Shown in pieces: positions 16,424 through 24,043 of a DNA stretch of 64,000 nucleotides (the first letter of the stretch is position 1; every line of letters starts with the position of its first letter). Both the position numbers and the translations under genes were made by a program. The notes under the pieces are model-generated. The model ran no database searches and was not told where the DNA came from. It saw nothing but the letters and a program-made list of their open reading frames with translations. The stretch is taken from NCBI RefSeq assembly GCF_900176365.1, contig NZ_FWXY01000020.1:27947-91946 (forward strand). Reading direction: 5' to 3'. The stretch is from Desulfocicer vacuolatum DSM 3385. Its GTDB lineage: Bacteria > Desulfobacterota > Desulfobacteria > Desulfobacterales > Desulfobacteraceae.

Positions 16424-17049
16424 AGACTGTGCTTATGAGTGTTGTCACCATTATGGTGCTGGAATCCGGTGGGGCAACCCTCCTGTCTTTATTTTTTCAG
16501 ATTCCAGAGCTTGTGATGTTGACGCTCCTTCGCGTTCTTGAAATCACTTGTCTTCTTGCGATTGTCCATGGTTTTGGACAGGGACTTTTGTGTGTGGGCC
16601 TGGCCGGAGAGCAGTTGATGGGAGGCCTACTCCAGGGGGCTTGGTGGTCGCTGATATTTGGTTTTGTTGCATTGGCAGGGGCTGTTCTGCTATTGATCAT
16701 GGGACTCAATCCCCTTGTGTTGCTGCATGTCCCCTTGCCAGGAACAGTGGGGCTACGGGTTCTTTTTCTTATCACAGGGTGCCTTATCGGACCCCTGGCT
16801 GAAGAGATTTTTTTTCGGGGTATTCTTTATGGATTTTTCAGGCAATGGGGTGTCTGGTTTGCCTTAAGTGCAACAACATTTTTGTTCGTTGTAATGCATT
16901 CCCCGCGTGCTGGCCTTCCTGTGCCCCAGATGGTTGGCAGTATTGTTTTTACCCTGGCATATGAAAAAAGAGGAGAGCTTGCGGCCCCTGTAATCATCCA
17001 TTGCCTGGGCAATTTTGCCCTTTTGGGTATTTCACTGATTCCTGGATGA
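16399..17049 (+). CDS. CPBP-family glutamic intramembrane protease
   Basis: 216 residues, mostly hydrophobic. It carries the CPBP/ABI motifs in order: EEIFFRG (two Glu and Arg), FLFVVMH (F-x3-H) and HCLGN (H-x3-N). Family members include eukaryotic Rce1 and the bacterial enzymes (myxosortase type) that cleave Cys-containing C-terminal sorting tails. The neighbouring GDSL esterase has such a tail, which makes it the obvious substrate. Its ATG lies within the end of the preceding gene; an ATG at 16435 is an alternative start. Confidence 0.85.
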   Translation: MEADRIELKTVLMSVVTIMVLESGGATLLSLFFQIPELVMLTLLRVLEITCLLAIVHGFGQGLLCVGLAGEQLMGGLLQGAWWSLIFGFVALAGAVLLLIMGLNPLVLLHVPLPGTVGLRVLFLITGCLIGPLAEEIFFRGILYGFFRQWGVWFALSATTFLFVVMHSPRAGLPVPQMVGSIVFTLAYEKRGELAAPVIIHCLGNFALLGISLIPG

Positions 17050-17193
17050 AAAATGTTTCAATATGATGCTCATCAATGGTGATAGCATTATAAAGCGGTT
17101 CAAGCAGTATACATAAGTCAGAGCAGGGAATTTTAACTTTTTGGCAAGGCATCCTTTTTTTGAATTTTGGATGGGGAAGTGCCAGGGGCATAC

Positions 17194-18084
17194 TCAGATT
17201 TTATTTATGTTAAAAAATTGAGCCCCATTGTGCCAGCAGATTTTTTCCAAGGAGTTCTGTGAAAGTTCGGCCTTCTGAATCACTTTAAGCTCTCTATCCC
17301 AGGCATAGGGAATGTTGGGGAAATCAGATCCATACATGATTCTGTCAGATCTGTATTGGTTGAGGGGCACGCTTTCGTAAATGGGAAAGTAGTCTGTGAT
17401 GGTCATGGCCGTATCCAGCCAGAGATTGTCATATTTTTCGATCAGATTTTTGTAGGCCAATATTTCATCAAATCCCAGGTGGGGAACACATATTTTAAGA
17501 TCAGGGAAATTTTTTATGACTGTCTCCAGCTTGTCAACACTGCACAATACATAGGGATCGCACTTGTAGGCCGGACTTTTGGGTTCTCTGCTGACATGCA
17601 TGACCATTGGTTTGTCATGTTTCTGACAGCACTCATACAATTTATTCATCTCAGGGCTGTTCATTTCAAAACATTGTACATGGGCATGGAGTTTTACCCC
17701 TTTAAGCCCAAGGTCAAAGGCTTGTTCCAGAATGATTTCTGCCTCATCCTCGCCGGGAAACACCGTGGCAAGGCCGGTGATTTTTCCTGAAAATTCCCGG
17801 CATTTTTCAGCCATGTATCGGTTTAAAAATCTTGCCATGCCCGGTTTGTGAGCATATTGCATGGCTACAATGTGATTGATCCCCCGGGAGAGTAAGAATT
17901 CAAGCAGATCAGAGCTGGTCATCTGGTATCTGATGCGCCATGCATGGACGTCAAACCATTGCCACACCGCCTGGAAAATCTGCCCCGGGAAAATATGTAC
18001 ATGGGTGTCCATCACAGGTAAAAGCTTTGTGGGAACACCGTCACCCTCTTTATCATCCATCACAGGTAAACTTGTATTGAGCAT
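17194..18084 (-). CDS. amidohydrolase family (amidohydrolase_2) metal-dependent hydrolase
   Basis: 296 residues, TIM-barrel hydrolase. Metal-ligand motif DTHVHIFPG near residue 26, further histidines in KLHAHVQ and VMHVSRE, and the terminal Asp in YGSDFPNIPY are consistent with a one-metal ACMSD-like/amidohydrolase_2 enzyme. Substrate cannot be assigned. The start at 18084 has GGAG 6 nt upstream. The first 26 residues contain a short internal duplication (SLPVMD and LLPVMD), matching a repeated CATCACAGGTAAA in the DNA at 18011 and 18060, so the N-terminal extension may have arisen by slippage. Confidence 0.8.
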   Translation of the reverse strand: MLNTSLPVMDDKEGDGVPTKLLPVMDTHVHIFPGQIFQAVWQWFDVHAWRIRYQMTSSDLLEFLLSRGINHIVAMQYAHKPGMARFLNRYMAEKCREFSGKITGLATVFPGEDEAEIILEQAFDLGLKGVKLHAHVQCFEMNSPEMNKLYECCQKHDKPMVMHVSREPKSPAYKCDPYVLCSVDKLETVIKNFPDLKICVPHLGFDEILAYKNLIEKYDNLWLDTAMTITDYFPIYESVPLNQYRSDRIMYGSDFPNIPYAWDRELKVIQKAELSQNSLEKICWHNGAQFFNINKI

Positions 18085-18109
18085 CTTAACTCCGATTTAG
18101 AAAAGGGAA

Positions 18110-18214
18110 TGTAAGTTCTCAATAACCTCGGGCGGATAAAGCGTGATTACCTTTTAAACGCCGGATGTTATTCAAAAAAACTTCATGAATGCCCGAATTT
18201 ATTGAGAACTTACA
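18110..18214. repeat. 105-bp element with 16-bp perfect terminal inverted repeats
   Basis: TGTAAGTTCTCAATAA at 18110-18125 is the exact inverted repeat of 18199-18214. Inside, TCGGGC and GCCCGA pair again. It lies in the 301-bp spacer between the divergent amidohydrolase and fumarase genes, which holds no gene. No second copy in the window; could be a small transposon relic or a bidirectional structure. Confidence 0.7.
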
Positions 18215-18385
18215 AGGAAATGCTTAAAGTTGTTAGAACCATTGCATAAATTCATTATATTTGTAAATATCAAAAATGCAAAGTTCATGAATTTTCAGGG
18301 AATTCACATGTGACCTTGCTTCACTCACAAAAAAACTTAAACATTTGTCTGGTTTGCAGGGTGTTTTTTATAAAAGGAGCAAAGA

Positions 18386-19768
18386 ATGGATTATAGAGAA
18401 GAAAAAGATACCATGGGCATGGTTCGTGTCCCAAAGAACAGTTATTATGGCGCCCAGACCCAGCGGGCCGTGGATAACTTTCCCATAAGCGGCACGTCCC
18501 TGCCTTTGTCTTTCATTTACTCCCTTGCCCTGGTGAAAAAATGTGCAGCCCAGGTTAATGCTGCCCTTGGGGGTATAGATTCCTCCATGGGGCAGGCCAT
18601 TGCTCAGGCGGCACAGGAGGTGATGGAAGGTAAATTTGATGATCAATTTGTGGTGGACGTCTTTCAGACAGGTTCCGGCACCTCCACCAACATGAACATG
18701 AACGAGGTGCTGGCCTCCCGGGCCAATGAAATTTTAACTGGACAAAGGGGCGGAAAATCTCCGGTTCATCCCAATGATCACGTCAATGCCAGCCAATCCA
18801 GCAATGATGTTATTCCAACGGTGATTCATGTGTCGGCTTTGACACAGATTTCCACACGACTGATGCCAGCCCTCGAAGCCCTTGAACGGGCCCTGTCTGA
18901 AAAAGCCCTTGAATTCAGGACTGTGAAAAAAATTGGCAGAACCCATTTGCAGGATGCGGTGCCCATGACCCTGGGCCAGGAATTTTCCGGGTATGCCAGG
19001 CAGATAACATTGGCCATACAGCGTCTTGGGGCGGTGAAACCAAGGTTACTGGAGCTTGCCCTGGGAGGAACCGCAGTGGGCAGTGGGTTGAATGCCCATC
19101 CTGATTTTGCCCCACGGGTAATCCAAACCATTGCCGCAAAAACCCAGCTGGAATTTCGGGAGGCAGAAAATCATTTCCAGGCCCAGGCCACCCAGGACAC
19201 TGCTGTTGAAACCAGTGGAATTTTAAAATCCATGGCTGTGGCCCTTGTGAAAATTGCAAATGACATTCGCTGGCTGGCATCAGGCCCCCGGTGCGGGGTG
19301 GGGGAAATTAATATCCCCTCACTGCAGCCGGGTTCTTCTATTATGCCGGGAAAAGTCAATCCTGTCATTCCAGAGGCGGTGATTCAGGTGGGAGCCCAGG
19401 TAATGGGTAATGATACCACTATCATGGTGGGAGGGCAGGGCGGTAATTTTGAGTTGAATGTGATGTTGCCGGTGATTGCGCATAATCTTTTGCAATCCAT
19501 TGAGCTGCTCTCTTCAGTCTCCATTCTATTTGTTGGAAAATGTGTTAACGGCATCACCGCCAATGAAGAAAAGTGCGCCGCCTTTATTGAAAAGAGTCTG
19601 GCCCTTGTCACTGGATTGATTCCCCATATCGGGTATGACAGGGCCGCTGATATAGCGAAAAAAGCCCACAAAAGTGGAAAAACCATCCGCCAGGTGGTAC
19701 TGGAAAATAATATTTTGCCAGAGGCGATACTCAATGGTATTGCCGAATTTAATCCAGGGAGGATGTGA
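18386..19768 (+). CDS. fumC: fumarate hydratase, class II
   Basis: 460 residues, the normal FumC length. Interconverts fumarate and malate in the citric acid cycle without an iron-sulfur cluster. Conserved blocks are GTSTNMNMNEVLA, HPNDHVNASQSSND, KIGRTHLQDAVPMT and the superfamily signature GSSIMPGKVNP containing the catalytic Ser loop. GGAG lies 7 nt before the ATG. Works with the fumarate reductase/succinate dehydrogenase genes that start at 63 kb, consistent with a complete oxidative cycle. Preceded by a 300-bp spacer and followed by an R3 palindrome. Confidence 0.97.
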   Translation: MDYREEKDTMGMVRVPKNSYYGAQTQRAVDNFPISGTSLPLSFIYSLALVKKCAAQVNAALGGIDSSMGQAIAQAAQEVMEGKFDDQFVVDVFQTGSGTSTNMNMNEVLASRANEILTGQRGGKSPVHPNDHVNASQSSNDVIPTVIHVSALTQISTRLMPALEALERALSEKALEFRTVKKIGRTHLQDAVPMTLGQEFSGYARQITLAIQRLGAVKPRLLELALGGTAVGSGLNAHPDFAPRVIQTIAAKTQLEFREAENHFQAQATQDTAVETSGILKSMAVALVKIANDIRWLASGPRCGVGEINIPSLQPGSSIMPGKVNPVIPEAVIQVGAQVMGNDTTIMVGGQGGNFELNVMLPVIAHNLLQSIELLSSVSILFVGKCVNGITANEEKCAAFIEKSLALVTGLIPHIGYDRAADIAKKAHKSGKTIRQVVLENNILPEAILNGIAEFNPGRM

Positions 19769-19843
19769 ACAGGACCAGCCACAAAGGAACATGAAAAAAT
19801 GTTAGGCTTTCCTACTCTTTCATGCAAAACAGGCATCCCTGTC

Positions 19844-19955
19844 GGCAGCCCCCCCCCCGACGGACAATGTGTCCGGCCCGGAATCGTAGACGGCTCAATT
19901 GGCCGGTTCCTATTTCCCATCGGGGGGAGCTGCCTTAGGTAAACTTGGAGGCTAC
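19844..19955. repeat. R3 palindromic repeat copy
   Basis: Large palindrome: GGCAGCCCCCCCCCCGACGG on the left against CCATCGGGGGGAGCTGCC on the right, with inner CCGGCCCGGAA / TTGGCCGGTTCC arms and the hallmark GTAGACGGCTCAA between them. Intergenic, between convergent fumC and the glutamate synthase-like gene; may act as a bidirectional terminator. Confidence 0.85.
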
Positions 19956-19975
19956 CTTGTTAACTCAATGGGATG

Positions 19976-21634
19976 TCATGAATTAAGAATTTTCTTTGCA
20001 CTTTCATCGTTGACATCTGAACAGTGGGGAACACCTGTTTCCCTTGCTGTTTCTCTATTTCCAGAGAAAATTTCCTGTCGGGTAATCTGATTCATGGAAA
20101 ATTTTCTGGCACCGGCCATGAGCTGCTGCAACCCGCACCCGAGTTTGTCTGCAAGGGTGAAAAAGGCAATGGCGCTGTAAGGAATGTTTTTCATCTCATC
20201 TTTGCCCACTATTTTTTCCAGATCATGGTATCCGGCAAAGATTTCATCCACGGTTTTTCCTTCCTGGAGCACTGTTCTGGGAAGCTCGTTCCAATTTCCG
20301 CTCACCGCGGCCCTTCTTTCTGGATTCAAGGCGCCTTCAATGTTGGCACCAAGGAATCCCGGTATCATAACTGCCCGGCCCATGCAGATCAGTTTGGTGT
20401 AGGGAGCACCAAGTGCAAGGGCTTTAAAAATATGATCTTCCAGGGCAAAACCACCGGCAAAGGACATGTCCACCACGCTTTTTCCCTTGGCCGAAAGAAG
20501 GTTTGCATATTCATGGGCCTTTGCGTGGAGATTAATGGAGGGAACCCCCCAGCTTTGCATCATATTCCATGGGCTCATTCCTGTGCCGCCGCCGGAACCG
20601 TCAATGGTGAGAAGGTCAAGATTGGCATCTGTGGAGAATTTAATGGCCATGGCAAGTTCTTCCATGCCGTAGGACCCTGTTTTTAAGGTTATTCTTTCAA
20701 ATCCGAGGTTACGCAGATATTCCACGCTGTTCATGAAATCTTCCTGGACTTTATCCACACTGTCCAGATCGGTGCTGCCCAATCTGCTGTGGCGGGCAAA
20801 TGATTTTATGGCACCTTGTTCAAATCCCTTTTGCACTTCGGCCAATGAAGGATCAGGATCCACCACATAGCCCCTTTCTTTCAGAAAAAGTGCGTAGTCC
20901 AGGCTTTTTACCTGGATTTCTCCACCAATATTTTTTGCGCCTTGACCCCATTTGAGCTCAATAATGCATTTATCGCCATATTTGTCCACGACATATTCTG
21001 CAACACCGTTGCGGGTGTCTTCAACATTCAATTGAACAATAATGGCACCATATCCGTCATAATATCTGAGATAGGTGTCTATTCTACGATCCAGCTCCGG
21101 TGCGCTTTTAATTTTCCCTTTTTTTTCAGTGCCGGAATTAATCTGTGAATTTCTGTCAACACCCACCACATTTTCGCCAATGACAACGGGGATACCGATC
21201 AATGCACCGCCTATGGCAAATCCGTCCCAGTATTTTTCAGCAATAAAGGTTGATCCCATGGCGCCGGTCATTATGGGCATACGTACTTTGGTTTTTTTTG
21301 TTTTACCAAATTCTGTTTCCAGGCTGACGTTGGGGAAAATGCTGTCGTCTGGATCTGTGGTGAGATTTCCCGGCAGGCCATGGGCACCATAAGCATATCC
21401 CTGAATTCTCAAAGAGTTGTAGGAAACCCCCACATGTGTTGTATTGTTTCCTCCGGCAGTGACCAGGCCAAAGCTTCTGGGGTAAAGCAGTTTTCTTCCC
21501 ACCATGCTTGAAAGCCAGGTTTCGCATTTTCCTTTACAATCGGCTCGGCATAAGGTGCACAGGCTTGATTCAGCTGCATTACCGCGGTTACTTGTGCCTA
21601 ACACATCATTTGCCTTTGAAAATCGCATATCCAT
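19976..21634 (-). CDS. glutamate synthase large subunit-like FMN protein
   Basis: 552 residues, the archaeal-type/GltB2 FMN-binding domain of glutamate synthase without the glutaminase and alpha-helix domains. An N-terminal cysteine cluster (CTLCRADCKGKC) may hold an iron-sulfur centre. The FMN barrel shows MPIMTGAMGSTF, ELKWGQGAKNIGG, DGSGGGTGMSP and FAGGFALEDHIFKALALGA. Proteins of this form are common in anaerobes and are thought to act with separate amidotransferase and ferredoxin or NADPH subunits, none of which is adjacent. A sigma70-type promoter and an intrinsic terminator lie upstream on the same strand, suggesting attenuation or a small RNA in its leader. Confidence 0.85.
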   Translation of the reverse strand: MDMRFSKANDVLGTSNRGNAAESSLCTLCRADCKGKCETWLSSMVGRKLLYPRSFGLVTAGGNNTTHVGVSYNSLRIQGYAYGAHGLPGNLTTDPDDSIFPNVSLETEFGKTKKTKVRMPIMTGAMGSTFIAEKYWDGFAIGGALIGIPVVIGENVVGVDRNSQINSGTEKKGKIKSAPELDRRIDTYLRYYDGYGAIIVQLNVEDTRNGVAEYVVDKYGDKCIIELKWGQGAKNIGGEIQVKSLDYALFLKERGYVVDPDPSLAEVQKGFEQGAIKSFARHSRLGSTDLDSVDKVQEDFMNSVEYLRNLGFERITLKTGSYGMEELAMAIKFSTDANLDLLTIDGSGGGTGMSPWNMMQSWGVPSINLHAKAHEYANLLSAKGKSVVDMSFAGGFALEDHIFKALALGAPYTKLICMGRAVMIPGFLGANIEGALNPERRAAVSGNWNELPRTVLQEGKTVDEIFAGYHDLEKIVGKDEMKNIPYSAIAFFTLADKLGCGLQQLMAGARKFSMNQITRQEIFSGNRETARETGVPHCSDVNDESAKKILNS

Positions 21635-21681
21635 GTTTAAGTATCCTTTGGTTTGTGGGTTGGTGTTTCAGTTTGTTTTTT

Positions 21682-21768
21682 TATATGAAATACTCCGCAA
21701 AACAGGGGTGTATTTCAAGCTTTGTTGTGGGCAGAGCGAGATCAAGATTAAGGTCTGCCCGTGGCAGT
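21682..21768 (+). repeat. R2 palindromic repeat copy
   Basis: Contains TATATGAAATACTCCGCAA, then TTTGTTGTGGGCAGAG and GGTCTGCCCGTGGC, the R2 pattern: a GGGCAGA/TCTGCCC stem flanked by a second TACTCCGC stem. Located just upstream of the glutamate synthase-like start. Confidence 0.85.
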
Positions 21769-21790
21769 TTTGCGGGCTTAAAGGGACTTT

Positions 21791-21840
21791 AAAAAACAAA
21801 ACGGCGTCTTTCCAGATTAAACCCGGAAAAAGACGCCGTT
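21791..21840 (-). terminator. intrinsic terminator in the leader of the glutamate synthase-like gene
   Basis: Perfect 11-bp stem ACGGCGTCTTT / AAAGACGCCGT at 21801-21811 and 21829-21839. Only on the minus strand is it followed by a U-rich tract (TTTGTTTTTT). It lies between a promoter and the gene at 21634. Confidence 0.8.
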
Positions 21841-21898
21841 GTCATTTAATTGTATCTTAAGTTATAGCACTCCATTGTACTTTACAACTTAATTTATT
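21791..21898 (-). ncRNA. candidate small RNA or attenuated leader
   Basis: A promoter at 21905-21933 and the terminator at 21791-21840 delimit a transcript of roughly 108 nt on the minus strand. It contains a possible 9-codon ORF (MECYNLRYN) but no gene. It could be a stand-alone small RNA or the attenuated leader of the downstream glutamate synthase-like gene. Confidence 0.45.
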
Positions 21899-21904
21899 TA
21901 AAAA

Positions 21905-21933
21905 AGAATACCTTTAATTATTTTTCATGTCAA
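21905..21933 (-). promoter_or_regulatory. sigma70-type promoter
   Basis: Minus strand TTGACA, 17-nt spacer, TATTCT. The best consensus promoter I noticed in the window; AT-rich surroundings support it. Confidence 0.65.
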
Positions 21934-22073
21934 TAGAAAATATAACATTAATGTATTTCATGCTTTTTTGTTAAAGTAACTGTTTTCTGGGAGTGTGTTT
22001 TACAAAAATGTTAAATATAAATTAAATATTCGTCATTGACTATTTATTGTGTGCCTGAGTCTGTAAGTCCGGG

Positions 22074-22147
22074 GCACCATATTTGAGTTTTAATTCTCGC
22101 AGAAAAAGGCGTATGGGATTCTTTGAACTCAAATTTGTGCCAGTGCG
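22074..22147. other. long hairpin upstream of the PNPOx-like gene
   Basis: GGCAC plus ATTTGAGTT at the left pair with AACTCAAAT and GTGCC at the right, enclosing about 36 nt. Intergenic region 21843-22274 otherwise holds only the promoter listed. No known RNA family recognised. Confidence 0.4.
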
Positions 22148-22274
22148 GTTTGGTGCCATCTGTATCTATTAATTATCTTTGATCTGGTTCTTTTAAAGGT
22201 GGTAATTGTGATTTATAATCCATTTCTATGGTGCAATATTAAATATATAATTTTATAAAAAAAGGAAAGGTCTT

Positions 22275-22739
22275 ATGTTCCGAGAAATGAGAAGAAAAGA
22301 AAAAACAATGTCAAAAGAATCAGTTGCCGCACTTTTAAATTTGGCAGAAGAAGGCGTGCTGGCCACCACAGGGCAGGATAATTATCCCTATGCTGTGCCG
22401 TTGAATTATGCATATCATGCTGGTGCTATTTATTTTCATTGCGCAGAGACAGGACAGAAACTTGATAATATAGAAAACAACAATAACGTCTCTTTTTGTG
22501 TGATTAAGGACACAAAAATAATTCCAGATGATTTCAGTACGAAATTTAAAAGTGTTGTTTTGTTTGGTAAAGCACAAGAACTTTTTGATAATAAAAAAGA
22601 GCAGGGGCTTATTTTGTTGCTTGAAAAATATTCCAGTGATTATTTGGAAGCTGGTAAAAAATATATTAAAAATGCAATGGATAAAACCCGGGTATTTAAA
22701 ATTGAGATTGAACATATGACCGGTAAAGAAACAATTTGA
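22275..22739 (+). CDS. pyridoxamine 5'-phosphate oxidase-like flavin protein (NimA-like)
   Basis: 154 residues. The start MFREMRRKEKTMSKE and the phrases LATTGQDNYPYAVPLNY and IYFHCAETGQKLDNI are typical of the FMN-binding split-barrel proteins related to 5-nitroimidazole reductases. These bind flavin or haem and reduce small molecules; the physiological substrate is not known. AGGAAAGG precedes the ATG at a good distance. The long-frame start at 22275 is supported because family members share MFREMRRK. A collapsed MocR/PdxR-type regulator gene lies downstream. Confidence 0.85.
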   Translation: MFREMRRKEKTMSKESVAALLNLAEEGVLATTGQDNYPYAVPLNYAYHAGAIYFHCAETGQKLDNIENNNNVSFCVIKDTKIIPDDFSTKFKSVVLFGKAQELFDNKKEQGLILLLEKYSSDYLEAGKKYIKNAMDKTRVFKIEIEHMTGKETI

Positions 22740-22758
22740 AGTTGTTTTGTTAAAGTGT

Positions 22759-22873
22759 TATGCCGCCCACTCCGATGGGCAATGGTCCCGGCCCGGAACT
22801 GTAGACAAAGCTCGACGGGCCGGTTCCTATTATCCCTTGGGGGGAGACTCTGCTGAGGTTGCCCGGAGGTTGT
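22759..22873. repeat. R3 palindromic repeat copy
   Basis: Contains GATGGGCAATGGTCCCGG, the hallmark GAACTGTAGACAAAGCTC and CGGGCCGGTTCCTATTATCC, ending with CTCTGCTGAGGTTGCC. An apparent 79-codon frame across this and the next repeat is repeat sequence. Confidence 0.85.
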
Positions 22874-22908
22874 ATTCTCTAATAAAGAAACGTCATCCTT
22901 CAGTTACC

Positions 22909-23016
22909 CCAATGATACTTTACAGTTTTAAAAAAACGAGCACCGGAAAATGGGCAATTGACTGTAAAAGTGTAAAGCAGGAATGAAAGATGCCAAAGAA
23001 CGTTAAAATTAAAGGG
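22909..23016. repeat. R4 repeat copy c
   Basis: Core TTTACA (22919) to TGTAAA (22976), 58 bp, central AAAATGGGCA, followed by the same AATGAA, ATGCC, AACG and TTAAAGG tail as copy a. Confidence 0.75.
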
Positions 23017-23047
23017 TAAAGTCATTCTGTTCTCATAAGATGCTGAT

Positions 23048-23410
23048 ATGATAATTTTAAATGAAAAATTTAAAAGTCCGTTGTACCTTCAGATATACCG
23101 ACAGTTTAGAGAAAAAATTATTTCCGGGCAATTTCCCGAAGCGTCAAAAAAAGTCATGGGAAAAGAAGTCATGATCCATGGCATCAATGCCGGGTTGCAT
23201 ATTACTCTGGAGTTTAAAGACAAGGTATCTGAAATCGACTTGATTCAAAAGGCAAAAAATCATGGGATTGCTGTTTATCCTGTGTCCAAGTGCTGGATTC
23301 GGAAACATCGATATGAGAAGGAGATGATCTTATTGGGTTACAGCGGAATGGATGAAAGGGATATTATAGACGGAGTTAAACTTCTGAATAAAGCATGGTT
23401 TGGTGGATAA
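23048..23410 (+). pseudogene. MocR/PdxR-type regulator, internally deleted
   Basis: 120 residues that join the extreme N-terminus of a GntR-type winged-helix regulator (KSPLYLQIYRQFREKIISGQ) directly to the last 85 residues of a class I aminotransferase domain (INAGLHITLEF ... LGYSGMDERDIIDGVKLL). A full MocR/PdxR protein is about 470-500 residues, so most of the DNA-binding domain and the PLP-binding core are gone while the frame is kept. These regulators control PLP or related metabolism, and the neighbour is a PNP oxidase-like protein. Most likely a pseudogene. Confidence 0.75.
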
Positions 23411-23421
23411 CTGTTATTCAT

Positions 23422-23763
23422 TTATTTTGTTTTATCGCCCTTAACAATACCCAGCATGACCCGGTAAGGACCAGGGGTTCCCGGGGGCAGCAAGCCCAAA
23501 CGGTCACCATCCTGGATAACAGTGTCAAAAGGTTTTATCAGGCCATTGAGAAAAACCCCCTCCACATCTTTCTGTTGAAGTTTCAACCTTGCCAGCAAAT
23601 CGTTTATGGTGCTTCCCCGGGGAATTTTCTGGGTAACGTTATAATAATCAAATCCGTTTTTGTTCAGTTTCTTTTGCAAAAAGGAGAAAGCGTTAAAGGT
23701 GATTTTGATGAATTTTTCATTATCCTCTGTCCCGGCATCGGTTTTGTGGTTTGGAGGTGTCAT
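23422..23763 (-). CDS. MoaD/ThiS-like ubiquitin-fold protein without terminal GG
   Basis: 113 residues. The middle and end (GSTINDLLARLKL, GVFLNGLIKPFDTVIQDGDRLGLLPP) follow the beta-grasp plan of MoaD/ThiS sulfur carriers. The C-terminus, however, continues as GTPGPYRVMLGIVKGDK and lacks the Gly-Gly that is adenylated and thiocarboxylated in true carriers. It may be a non-carrier member or a carrier that needs processing. AGGAAAC precedes the ATG. It is convergent with the PdxR-like remnant. No molybdenum or tungsten enzyme gene is adjacent. Confidence 0.7.
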   Translation of the reverse strand: MTPPNHKTDAGTEDNEKFIKITFNAFSFLQKKLNKNGFDYYNVTQKIPRGSTINDLLARLKLQQKDVEGVFLNGLIKPFDTVIQDGDRLGLLPPGTPGPYRVMLGIVKGDKTK

Positions 23764-23884
23764 TTAATTGTTTCCTGTATATCTATATTATTTCAACTTC
23801 ACTTTCACTTCCCCATTGGACTGAACCTGAAAAGCAAGGACCGGGGTAAACCATTGTGATGGCGGATAATCCTGGATTCTTTTT

Positions 23885-24031
23885 TATATGAAAAGGCAGT
23901 CTCCAAGGCAACCTCAGCAGAGCCGCTCCCCCCCCGATGGGCAATATCAAATGCCTCCCAGATCTGGGACGTATATCATGCTTTGTTGTGGGCAGAGCCG
24001 GATCAGAACACGGTCTGCCCATGGCCGTTAT
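23885..24031 (+). repeat. R3 half plus R2 unit (composite)
   Basis: Starts with CTCCAAGGCAACCTCAGCAG and CCCCCCCCGATGGGCAAT (left half of R3), then after a short spacer TTTGTTGTGGGCAGAGCC and CGGTCTGCCCATGGCC (R2). Intergenic. Confidence 0.8.
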
Positions 24032-24043
24032 GAGAAGATGCCG

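Noticed and set aside
22747..22986. 79-codon frame
   Set aside because: Runs through an R3 palindrome and an R4 unit; repeat sequence.
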